Assembly (NCBI GenBank): GCA_943704425.1
Contig: CALSCP010001127.1
Coordinates: 27,108 to 48,106 of the forward strand
Source: Ministeria vibrans ATCC 50519
Lineage: Eukaryota; Opisthokonta; Filasterea
DNA: 20,999 bases
Reading direction: 5' to 3'
The notes under the pieces were generated by a model, which had not been told where the DNA came from, ran no database searches, and saw only the letters and a program-made list of their open reading frames with translations. Shown here piece by piece: positions 1-8,404 of this stretch. A program made the position numbers and the translations under genes. Positions within the stretch are counted from its first letter, which is position 1, and the number at the start of each line of letters is the position of its first letter.

Positions 1-3000
1 GCAGCGGAAGGCGCACTGGATAGTGATGGCTGCACACAGGTGAGCCTTGGACTGGCGCAGAGCGGCGAGTTGTCGGTGTGCAAGCATAGAGCGGAAGGCG
101 CACTGAATGATGATAGCGGCTTGATTGCGCATGAGGTGAGTGTCACGCATAAGACGCACTGTGGTGCGCGCACAGTAAATACGAAAGGCACATTGGATGG
201 TAAGCGCCGCCGTGTTATGAACGAGACGGGCTGCGCGCAGACGGACAAGCTCGCGCTTGGCCGAGTGGACACGGAAGGCACCCTGGATGATGGTGGCGGC
301 GCAATGCTCGCGACGGAGACGGGTAAGCGCACGCTGAGCCCACCACACACGGAAAGCACCCTGAATGACGGTGGCGGCGTGATGCTCGAGACGGAGATGG
401 GCAAGCACACGCTGAGCCCGCCACACACGGAAAGCACCCTGAATGACGCTGGCCGAGTGACTCTCGAGAGCAATGCGTTGTGCCCGCTTGGCACGGAGCA
501 GCGCCACCTGCTTGTGGGCGAGTGCAAAGCGCACGACCGATTGGAGCACTGTTACCGCTTGCACACGTGCCTTTTCCTGCACTTGTCGCTCACGCACCTG
601 CTCACTGCTCTCCTTAAGTTGCACCAGCTTCTTGACGGCACTGCGTCGTCGCACTGCGCACTGCAAAACCACAACGGCATCCTCAATCTTCTTCTGCTCG
701 TGCTGCATCTCCTCCGTCTCGCGCGCCTTGCGCTCCTGCTCCGCTTGCATCTCCTTGCGCTGCTTGAGCTCAGCCAACAGTCGAGAGCGCAGCAGACGAT
801 TGGACTTGCGGCGACGCCATGCCGCCTGGAGGACACTGGCGGCGCGTGTCTCGGCGCTGAGGGCAAGAAGACGCGATGCGAGGAAGGCAACACAGGTAAT
901 CACACAGCGCTCTTCGGGGAGCTCGCCGTGCGGCGAGTGACGCACCAGGCTGGGCACGCCGCCAAGATGCTTCACGGCCGTGTTGAGCAGCTTGAAGTTG
1001 TGTCTTTCGTTTGTGGCACGTCTCTTGCCGCCCTGGCCACCGGGGAAGTTTGTGCCGGGCGAGTAGGCGGCAAGGTAGGTGTTCTTGGTAGACGTACAGT
1101 GGGTCGGCGTGGACTCGGGTGAAGGCACGCGCGACGTGTTGGTGTCGCTGCGGATGGTGTCGAGAGGCAGCAGAGCTGGATGGTAGAAGTTGACGAGCAG
1201 GCACAGTGCGCGACCGTCGGCAAAACTCGCCGTAAAGTTGTTGATGGCAACGCCACGCACTGCACAAACACTGGCGACCCACTGGAGAAGCAGGCCCAGA
1301 TGCGCATTGCTGAGGTAGAGCATCTCGAGCGTTTCGAGCGTCTCGCGCGCGATGCTGTGGCGCAATTGCAGTCGCTGCACTTCGCTGCGGAGTTGCTCCA
1401 CATTGACAAGCTGAGAGAACTGTAGATGAAGCATGGTTCGCCAGAGCAGCTCGAGCGTCACCTCTCGATGGCCCTCGACAATGTCAACGCTGCGAATGCC
1501 CGACAGGACTACTCCGCTCTGACGCAGTCGCTTCAGCGACACTTCAACGTTGTGCTTGCGACGCTCCTTGTCACTGGCAGGCACACGCAGCTCACGTCCA
1601 AGCTCACCGGGCGCCAGAGCAAGCAACAGCTCCACCAGGCGACATAGACGCACGCCGTCACGTAGACTCGTCTGTAGCGACTCAAGCGAGTAGTCATACT
1701 CATCCAGGCTTGTCTGCACATGTTCCACGACGTAGCCGCATTGACGACGCAACAAAGCCACCAGATCACCTGCACGTGCACTCAGATAGTCGGCACAGAT
1801 GCGACGCAGAACTGCCTCGCTCGACTTGACGGAAGCACGCATGGCAAAGAGACAAGGGTCGCCGGGCAGGAGACGCGCGCGCTTGGCCCGGTCCAGAAAC
1901 AGCACCAGCACCAGCATCTTCTTGAGCGCGTGACGGGCACCCTCGTCGGACGACGCAAGCGCAGCACTGCTGGCAGCACTATCGCGAGTGGCGGACACGT
2001 TTGCATTGGTGTAGGACCAGCCCATAAGAGCGGCGCGCGACACTCGCGAATCGCGCAGGAGATGTGTGTTAATGAAGTCGACAAGCACTGTTCGCTCTGC
2101 TTCGTCTGCATCATCTGCAGTGGCACTGGCGCGAGGGATAATCTTGCCAAAGACAGTTTCGAGGCCGAGACGCAGCCAGACAGACGCGTAGGAGGTGAGC
2201 AAGTTGAGGACCTCGTCGCGTACACGCACGTCGCGTGCAAGACTCATCTTGGGCGACACGGCAATTTTGCCATCGTCAACATGCGACTCAACATTGCGGC
2301 GCACCGGCGCGACTTCGGCCGACTGGAAGAGGGTGCACGCGCGACGGTGGAGCACAGCAAGGTCACGAATGGCAGTGTAGCCGACGAGGGTATCGTCGCT
2401 GTCGCTCGCTGCGCGTGTCGGCGGGCACAGCAGAAACTTGACCCAATTGGTAAAGCCTCGCTCCTGCTTGTCTTTCCAATCGTCGTCGTAGCAGCTACTG
2501 TGAGCAGCGAAAGGCTGTCGTACGGGCGTTGCCGTCGGCTTGCCCCTCGCCGACTTGCTCGCGGTGGGCTGGAGGCGCAGACGAGTGCCGGCCATCTTGG
2601 ACTGGGGCAGGGCAATCTTCCGTCGGGAGGGCGACGAGCGCTTGGCTGCGGCGGTTCCTCTGGTGAGCGCAAAGGGCGTCGTGGGCTTCTTGGTGGTGGT
2701 TGCGGGTGCGTTGAGACGCACTATGTTCTTGTTGGCCAGCACCTGTCGCTTGGGCGGCGACTGCGACGGCTCGCCCTTGCGCTTGCGTGCCCCATCGGCA
2801 ACTGCTTCGCCCACAAAGAACGCCTGCAAGTGGACGTGGTTGCGCCCACGGAAGCGCGCAAAGTACGCCTTCTTGCCGGCCTTCTCGGGAACCCATGTCA
2901 CTGTCAGCTCCAGCGACGCATTCGCCGCGACCGTCATCTTGCGGCACGACCCACAGTCCAGCGGCGCCTGTGTGGGCTGCGACACCGTCACACCGAAGCC

Positions 3001-3548
3001 AGCATCAAACGGAAAGGTCTGCGAAAGATTTTGTATTAATTTTTCAAAAAATCGAAATTCAAAAAAACTCAACTTTGAGTTTGGGGGAAATGCGACAAAT
3101 GACGGTCTATTTGACCAGGATAGGGGGTGTGATGGAGATATACCAGGGTAATGGAAGTAATGGCAGTGTATGTGTATCGGGAAAAAACAGCAGGAGCGAC
3201 GGACAAACAATTCGCGCGAGATCAAAAAAAAAAAAAAAAAAAAAAAAAAAACGAAGTAGAAATCACCTCAAGTTCAAGAGGATGGTCTGTGGTGGCGTCG
3301 TTGACAATGACAAGGGTGCGGGACGCAGCAGCGCCCACGCGGACGCGGCCAAACTCCAGGGTCGCCTTCTCCTGGAAGAGACCGATCCGGAGAAACGCCG
3401 GCGGAGTGTGCGCGGACGCGTTTCTGGGTGCGGAGGGGGCGACGGAGGGCGCGCAGGGGACTGTGAAGGTCTCTGTGGGCTGCAGGGTAGCATGGCCGAC
3501 CGAGGGGGGCACAGGTCGGTCGAGGAGAATGCTGTTTTCCTTTTCCAT
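1..3548 (-). CDS. ASPM: ASPM/abnormal spindle homologue, 5' part (3' end lies beyond base 1)
   Basis: Spindle-pole, microtubule minus-end protein family. Exon 1 is 3548-3267 (94 codons) and exon 2 is 3018 to the window edge (1006 codons, open throughout), joined at phase 0 (GAG|GTGATT donor, TTTCGCAG acceptor). Visible order: ASH-type beta domain (about residues 60-170, motif LEFGRVRVG in exon 1, continuing across the intron); a basic Pro/Lys linker; a first CH domain (about 465-625) with the ASPM signatures FLDRAKRARLLPGDPCLF, HVQTSLDEYDYSLESL and LRDGVRLCRLVELL; a second CH domain (about 665-805) with NFTASFADGRALCLLVNFYHP and the linker HLGGVPSLV; then IQ motifs (VIQGAFR type) to the cut edge. 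Nine IQ cores can be counted. In known ASPM proteins the IQ helices bind calmodulin-like light chains. The ATG at 3546-3548 is the first in frame with the ASH domain. Total length is unknown. Sure of the family; the intron boundary is strongly supported by phase and domain continuity. Confidence 0.93.
4..470 (-). repeat. IQ-motif coding array with near-identical 78-bp units
   Basis: Part of the ASPM gene. Six consecutive IQ units have cores at about 440-426, 362-348, 284-270, 194-180, 104-90 and 18-4, with spacing from 78 to about 90 bases. The units centred at 355 and 433 share a run of more than 30 almost identical bases at an exact 78-base offset (26 residues), and the unit centred at 277 is also close, whereas the outer units have drifted. 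This pattern points to recent in-frame tandem duplication in the middle of the array. Confidence 0.8.
3224..3251. repeat. 28-base A homopolymer in ASPM intron 1
   Basis: An uninterrupted A run on the plus strand (T run in the ASPM transcript) begins 15 bases inside the 248-nt intron 3266-3019, close to its donor rather than at the acceptor. It is likely to be length-variable and error-prone in sequencing. Confidence 0.95.
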
Positions 3549-3826
3549 AATGAATAAAAATTAAAAAGAGTGATTAAGTTTTAAATTTTTTCGTCTTGAA
3601 AATCTGATTATTTTCTTAAAAGTAAATGTGAAACGTGAAAAATCATAAGTAAGAATGGAATTAATTACAAAGTCTGCAAAGATGAAAGATCACAGATCTC
3701 CCTATTCTCCTAGACTCTATTTACTCTAACAAAATAAGCATTGTTAATAAGTTCGTTCTGTAAAATATTATGAATCCTTTCTCCATATTTTGTCTTCTCC
3801 TTTGTTGACCTTTTTTTATAATTATG
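3549..3826. other. AT-rich spacer between ASPM and the 402-residue gene
   Basis: About 280 bases between the 3' end of the upstream minus-strand gene and the ASPM start codon. It is strongly AT-rich, with no ORF of note and no recognisable RNA gene. It must hold the ASPM promoter, but I see no clear TATA element. Confidence 0.6.
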
Positions 3827-3832
3827 TTTATT
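3827..3832 (-). terminator. AATAAA polyadenylation signal overlapping a stop codon
   Basis: On the minus strand the reading is ATG-TAA-TAA-AC, so AATAAA begins on the second base of the TAA stop (3833-3831) of the 402-residue protein. If used, cleavage 10-30 nt downstream would leave an extremely short 3' UTR. Confidence 0.5.
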
Positions 3833-5211
3833 ACATCTGTCGTGCTGTAAAACGGAACTCTGTGGAGCGCACATAAGTCTGGAAGCGATCAATTTTCGTC
3901 ACAAGCTTGGACACCTCTTTCACCAAGCGGCTTTTTTCACCTATGGTGAGTTCATTGTTGCTGTCGCCCTCCATGTCGAGCACTTGTTGCTGTTTCTATA
4001 TGACGTAACGTAGTGAGTCAATAAAAGTAATACAAAGTCATACTATTATTATAATAATAATAATAATTATTATTGTTATTAATTATTCTTGTTTAAACGC
4101 ACTTGCAGAGCGGTGCAGTGCAAGACGTTGCACTCGAGGCGAAACTCCTCAAGTAACTCCTTCAGAGTCGTCTTCATTTCTGGTCGTGATTTAGCCTGGT
4201 CCTGGTAGAATAAGATAGCTCTGCGCATTCGGTTCAAGTGGCTTTCAATGTTGGTGACGAGAGTGTCGAATACTCGCAATTCGCTGGAATTGCACGTTCG
4301 ATACTTGAGCGTCAAGTTTAAGCAACTGCAGCGAATGATTTGGTTCACAACAAGTCTTGTAAGACCATTCCACGGCTTTTTGTGGCGCATTGAAGCAATC
4401 TAAGTTGAGTAATAATAATAATTTATTATTATTATCATTATTATTATTTTAATGTTGATCTTACGTTGAGAGACGCTGATTTCACTGCGTTCTTCTCGTC
4501 ATCGTGTGGTAAGCTGGAAACAGCTGCGGTTTCAATCCAATAAACCACTATGTTGTATGCTTGTTGAATGACGGCTGTTTTCGTTGTGTTGATCTTGGAC
4601 ATATCGATATCGCGATCGATGGCACCGCACGACAGGAGCAGATTCGCAAAAAGACAAATGATGGTCGGATGAATTCTGAAAATTCGATCAAACAGCACCG
4701 TGTCTGTCACGCGTGCTTTTGCTTCCCTTCTTTTGTGGCTCTCAACCAGCCAGGTGCAGCAAAGGACCACAATATTGATCTGCTCCTGGCCACTGCAGTT
4801 GCGGAAAATTTCGTCAAAGTGTGCCACAAATTCGTCTCTATTGGCGGCCTTCTCGGGGCCCACCATCGTACTGCAGAGACTCTCAAGAATCACCGAGTGA
4901 TTTTCGTCAAGCAAGGCGGAGATGGCGGCCTTGTGGGAAGTTTTGAGGAACAGTTGCGCGACCAGCGACATGCATGGGCCGGAATGCTCCGGCGAGCTAA
5001 TGAGAGTACAAATATGACCGTTTCGCATAATGTCTGGGGAGTCCTGATCGACCTCCGGTAGGCCCGATGCCAAGGTGAACAGCGTGATGCTCAACCGATC
5101 GTTTTTTTCCGTCCTGTCGACTGCCGGTCGGTTCGCGGCAAATCTGAAAATCAATTCCTGACAGTCGATGTCGTCATTTGCTGCCAGAGACAAAACTCCT
5201 CTCACAGACAT
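3831..5211 (-). CDS. Unrecognised helical protein, 402 aa, three exons
   Basis: Function not recognised. Exons 5211-4465 (249 codons), 4399-4103 (99 codons) and 3995-3831 (54 codons plus stop) join at phase 0 both times, through GTAAGA...TTAG (65 nt) and GTGCGT...ATAG (107 nt) introns. The start ATG is 5209-5211. The product is predicted mostly alpha-helical; the first 250 residues have hydrophobic helix pairs reminiscent of HEAT/ARM-like folds, with several cysteines (for example IVVLCCTWLVESHKRR). The last 60 residues are charged and could form a coiled coil (LVKEVSKLVTKIDRF). No signal peptide or clear membrane segment. GC content of the exons looks lower than in the flanking genes. It is divergent from the vWA gene and upstream of ASPM on the same strand. 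It may be a lineage-specific gene or a diverged member of a helical-repeat family; I would not assign a role. Confidence 0.75.
4042..4081. repeat. Self-complementary AAT/ATT block in an intron
   Basis: A run of ATT-type triplets followed by AAT-type triplets and again ATT, lying in the second intron (4102-3996) of the 402-residue gene. The two halves are complementary and could fold into a hairpin. Confidence 0.8.
4411..4450. repeat. Self-complementary AAT/ATT block in an intron
   Basis: AAT triplets followed by TTA/ATT triplets make up most of the first intron (4464-4400) of the 402-residue gene. Same architecture as the other AAT/ATT blocks in the window. Confidence 0.8.
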
Positions 5212-5629
5212 TGCGGTGTTAGCAAGGGGACACGAGAATTAAAATAATTAAAGAAAAATATAAATCAGTTAAGACTTGAGAGAATAATAATAAAATCAAT
5301 AACAAGTCATGTTTTTTTTTTCCGGGTCGGCTCAACCTCAAAAAACATGAGGGCGCCCTCAAAAAACATTCCAGGAGGAATGTTGCTGGAGAGAAGAGCC
5401 GCTCCTACGCCGGCAAGAAGGGATATCACTACCCTAAATTGCATACCTAAGACCACTGATCAACGAAGAGACGGACACTCGCGGACAGGACCAAACAAGC
5501 CAAAATGATAACTTTCGTGTCGACGCTTTTTTTTTTCCAAAATTAATAATAATAATATTATTCATCTCAAAGTCGATTAATCGCCAACTCAAACACTTTT
5601 TTTTCACTCTTTATCTTTCAAGACCTCAA
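5212..5629. other. Divergent intergenic region with an unexplained module
   Basis: 418 bases between two divergent start codons. The outer parts are AT-rich and contain T runs and a short AAT block (about 5540-5562). The centre, roughly 5322-5527, is much richer in GC and is described separately. No TATA box stands out for either gene. Confidence 0.6.
5310..5537 (+). other. GC-richer module bounded by T10CC direct repeats; possible small RNA gene or 53-codon ORF
   Basis: T(10)CC occurs at about 5312-5323 and again at about 5528-5539, bracketing about 200 bases of balanced composition. Inside are: a perfect 7-bp hairpin with a 4-base loop (ACATTCC/GGAATGT, about 5367-5384), a 12-base palindrome GAGGGCGCCCTC (about 5349-5360), and the phrase CCTCAAAAAACAT occurring twice. 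On the plus strand an ATG at 5347 opens a 53-codon frame ending in TGA near 5508. The right-hand T run would be a strong Pol III terminator for a plus-strand transcript. On the minus strand the two copies of ATGTTTTTTGAGG look loosely like Sm sites followed by a stem. I compared it from memory with U1, U2, U4, U5, U6, 5S, SRP, RNase P and tRNA and found no convincing match. Confidence 0.35.
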
Positions 5630-7388
5630 ATGATTACGCATCCCGACGAATGCTCAACAACCTCTCGCGAAGGAGCGGTTGAGGAACACGAGAGTAAGGC
5701 TTTTTGATATCCACAATTTTCACCCGCATTTTTTTCGTCTCGGACGAAACATTTTAAAGCATTCTGTTGTTTGTCGCCGTCCTCCCTATATTGGATCTAC
5801 TACCCCACAAATTAACCCCTTCATTTCCATTCCCTTAAACACTACTCTTTCCAGCGAGATGTCAACATCAGAGTTTATTAATTGTTTTTTTTTCCTTCTT
5901 TTTTTGCAACTGCAGGTGTCCCCTCGCCTCGCTCTGGCGCTGATGACGAAGAGCCTTGGAAGGCTGATCCCTTGTTGGCGTCGGTGCACGATGCGCTCAC
6001 TAAGCTAGAGAAGAAGAGCGCTACGCCGCGGGCGCAAAGGAAACGCGAGCCAGCGGCAGTGAGTGCCGCGGCGCAACCCCCTCCTGTCGCCGCCGAGCGC
6101 CGCAGTGAACAGGAACTGCGTGAACAAATCAGCTTTTTGGAGGCGCAAATTGCCAAAAGGAACGCAATGTCAATGTCTGGTCAGACGGTCACACCCCATG
6201 TGCCAGTGTCCAGCAGCGACTCGGTGACGACGTTGCAGGAGCAAGAGAAACGACTCGCCGAGCTCACCCTGCAGACACGCATGCCACATGCTGCTGCTGC
6301 TGCCGCTGCTGTTGCTACCACGCCACCACCTTATGGACACGGATACGCGTATACCTACGACCAGTTTCATCCAGCAACGCCGTCGACAGACCAGCGTGCG
6401 CCACCACCCCGCTCTCACCCCGTGCCTGTGCCGGCGCAACCAACTGGCGCGCGCCCTCTTGCAGCGCCCTATGGCCAGACACGTGAACATGGATTGTACC
6501 CGAGCACCAATAGCAGTAGTCCCAGTGTCTTTCGTGCATCGCCTGGCTTGCGGCATTCGAGCTTTGGCAGTGAATCAGCTGCGCCGACGTCCTTTGGCAA
6601 TGGCTATGGGTACCTTGGCGCCAGCGGCGCCCCAACTGACCCTCGCTACAACGAACCTCAGCGGGAATCACCGGCCTTTGATTACGGACCGACATCATTC
6701 ACACGCGGTGGCCATGGGCGTCGCCAAATGCCCTCATCTGGCACCGTCCCTACGCATCCAAGTGCTCTTCCGCCCGTGTACTCGGGGGCATCCGCATCGC
6801 GCACGGACCGGGCAGCGTGGGCGGAGCCTCGACGTACTGATACTGGCAATCAATATAGCTACGAAGAGTTGGCAAGCTTGGAGGAGTTGGAAAAGGAACT
6901 AGAAAACAAAAAGCGAGCACGTGAGGCCGCCGCGCGAAAGAGGATTCAGGACCTTAACGACGCGCAACGTCGCTTCAAAGAGGTGTCGGATTGCTCGTTT
7001 GAGGAAAACGAGCGAATGAGAATGGAGCAGGAGCGGGCCACCTTGCAGACGGCGCAGGAGCAAGTGGAATTAAAAAATACGCGAGCGGAGGCCACGAAGA
7101 AAACCGCGGAAAGTGTGGTCTTGAAGGAGAAAGTGGAGAGCATATATTCCAACCTCCGGGGGAAACTCTATGGCATGGATGTTGTCATTCTGATGGACAT
7201 CACCGGTTCAATGCGTCACTGGTTGCAGGAATGTAAAGACAACGCGGAGAAAATTATCGAGCAGGTGTCTGCCGGACTCGTTGCAGCAAACCGTTCAGGA
7301 GCCGTGTACAGATTTGGTAAAGACAAAACAAAAACAAGACAAAAAATAAATAATAATAATAATAATAATAATAAAAATATTATATTTA

Positions 7389-7425
<37 letters not shown>

Positions 7426-8073
7426 AAAATTAATAATAATAATAATTATTATTATTATATTTATACTCTATTTTTCCTTGATTTTGTAGCGATTGTTGGT
7501 TACCGTGACTACCACTTGAGTGACAGTGACAGTGCGCGCAACATGGACACGTTTGTGATTTGCGACTTTGTCCAGTCGAACAGTCGTGCGCCGCTCCTGG
7601 AGGCCGTGCGCAGCTGTCAGCCCACTGGCGGCCACGACACCTGTGAGGACATTGCGGGTGCCTTTGAGGTGTGCTTGAAGAAGCTCTCGTGGGAGAGCTC
7701 AACCAAACTGATCATTCACTTTGCCGATGCACCCTGCCATGGCACATCGTTCCACGGTCCCCGTTGCAGCGACGACTTCCCCGAAGGCGATCGCTATGGA
7801 CTTGACATTTTGGAACAAATGCGGGAGGTACGATAATCCTATTATTTAGACTCATTCACAATTGTGGTTTTGTAGTTTGCACGACAATCAATTCACTACT
7901 ACTTTGCGGCGGCCGCGCCCGATTTGACTAACGAAATGGTGGATAAATTCCAGACGGCGTATACGAGTGTGCCAAACACCCGCGCCAAATTCCGCCATTT
8001 GCGCATTGGCGATTCCCCCGAGCAGTTTTTCCCAACTGTCCTCAGCAGTGTCATTGAGTCTACTACCAATTAA
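5630..8073 (+). CDS. Coiled-coil plus von Willebrand factor A domain protein (VwkA-like vWA, no kinase), 666 aa
   Basis: Exons 5630-5693, 5916-7316, 7490-7827 and 7876-8073 (2001 nt) join in frame through GTAAGG...CAG, GTAAAG...TAG and GTACGA...TAG introns of 222, 173 and 48 nt. The first exon was chosen because its ATG frame and phase fit the GT|AG boundaries and the preceding T-rich tract is a typical acceptor; this is the least certain junction. Order: Pro/Ser/Ala-rich disordered region (residues 25-335), a Glu/Lys/Arg-rich coiled coil (about 337-437), then a vWA domain to the C-terminus. The MIDAS motif is DITGS (Asp449, Thr451, Ser453). GGHDTCED, HFADAPCHGT and FPEGDRYGL are the signatures of the vWA domain found in Dictyostelium-type VwkA alpha-kinases, but translation stops just after the vWA fold, so no alpha-kinase domain is present. 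Probably cytosolic metal-dependent binding or scaffold protein; partner unknown. Confidence 0.88.
7346..7462. repeat. Large self-complementary AAT/ATT microsatellite in vWA gene intron 2
   Basis: About 10 AAT triplets, then about 14 ATT triplets, then AAT and ATT again, filling most of the 173-nt intron 7317-7489. The opposing arms are perfectly complementary over 25 or more bases and could form a long hairpin between donor and acceptor, drawing the splice sites together. Confidence 0.9.
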
Positions 8074-8404
8074 TCTCCTTACAGGGACATATCAAGGGAA
8101 ACATAATAATAATGAAAAAGAAATTATTAGTGGATAATAATTATTAGTTTTATTAGTTTTAGTACGGAATTTTGTAATAGTACTGGAGTTTTACAATTAG
8201 TCTTGCAATTCCTATTATAAAGCAGATCAATGCTTCTGTAGCTTAAAATGCACGTACACTGACGTTCCAAGCTGTAATAAATAATAAATTTTCTTAAAAT
8301 AAATTAAATAGTTTGTGCATTTTCACGTTGAAAAGTTGCTGTATTTTCCCTTCTCCTCTCCTCTCTCTCTCACACACACGCATAAAAAGACTGCCCACAC
8401 ATAC
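8074..8404. other. Tail-to-tail intergenic region, vWA gene / 1364-aa gene
   Basis: 331 AT-rich bases between two convergent stop codons. It contains AAT/ATT runs, plus-strand AATAAA motifs (8276-8281 and others following) that could serve the vWA transcript, a minus-strand AATAAA at 8154-8149 for the opposing gene, and a CTCTCC/CACACA low-complexity tract at about 8350-8381. No gene seen. Confidence 0.7.
8276..8281 (+). terminator. AATAAA polyadenylation signal candidate, vWA gene
   Basis: First plus-strand AATAAA after the stop at 8073, followed closely by further AATAAA copies. It implies a 3' UTR of a little over 200 nt. Confidence 0.4.

Noticed and set aside
1720-3039. 439-codon plus-strand ORF, and the 360-codon one at 40-1122
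   Set aside because: Both lie antisense to the continuous ASPM coding sequence, whose CH and IQ motifs are unmistakable; GC-rich third positions leave the opposite strand open. Both also start at non-ATG codons.
5400-5520. Resemblance to U1 (GATCA-CGAAG) and to the U5 Sm region (TTTTTTGAGG)
   Set aside because: The matches are short, on opposite strands, and the diagnostic parts (U1 5' ACUUACCUG, U5 loop GCCUUUUAC) are missing, so no snRNA is called.
5882-5915. MFFFPSFF-type start of the vWA protein
   Set aside because: The codon is TTG and the sequence is a T/C-rich tract ending TGCAG, which is a splice acceptor; an upstream ATG exon fits in phase.
7317-7426. C-terminal extension of the first vWA ORF (poly-Asn then poly-Leu)
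   Set aside because: It is a translation of the AAT/ATT microsatellite in an intron; splicing from 7316 to 7490 restores the vWA sequence exactly.
8350-8385. CTCTCTC/CACACACA tract as a regulatory element
   Set aside because: Ordinary low-complexity sequence between two convergent 3' ends; no specific motif.
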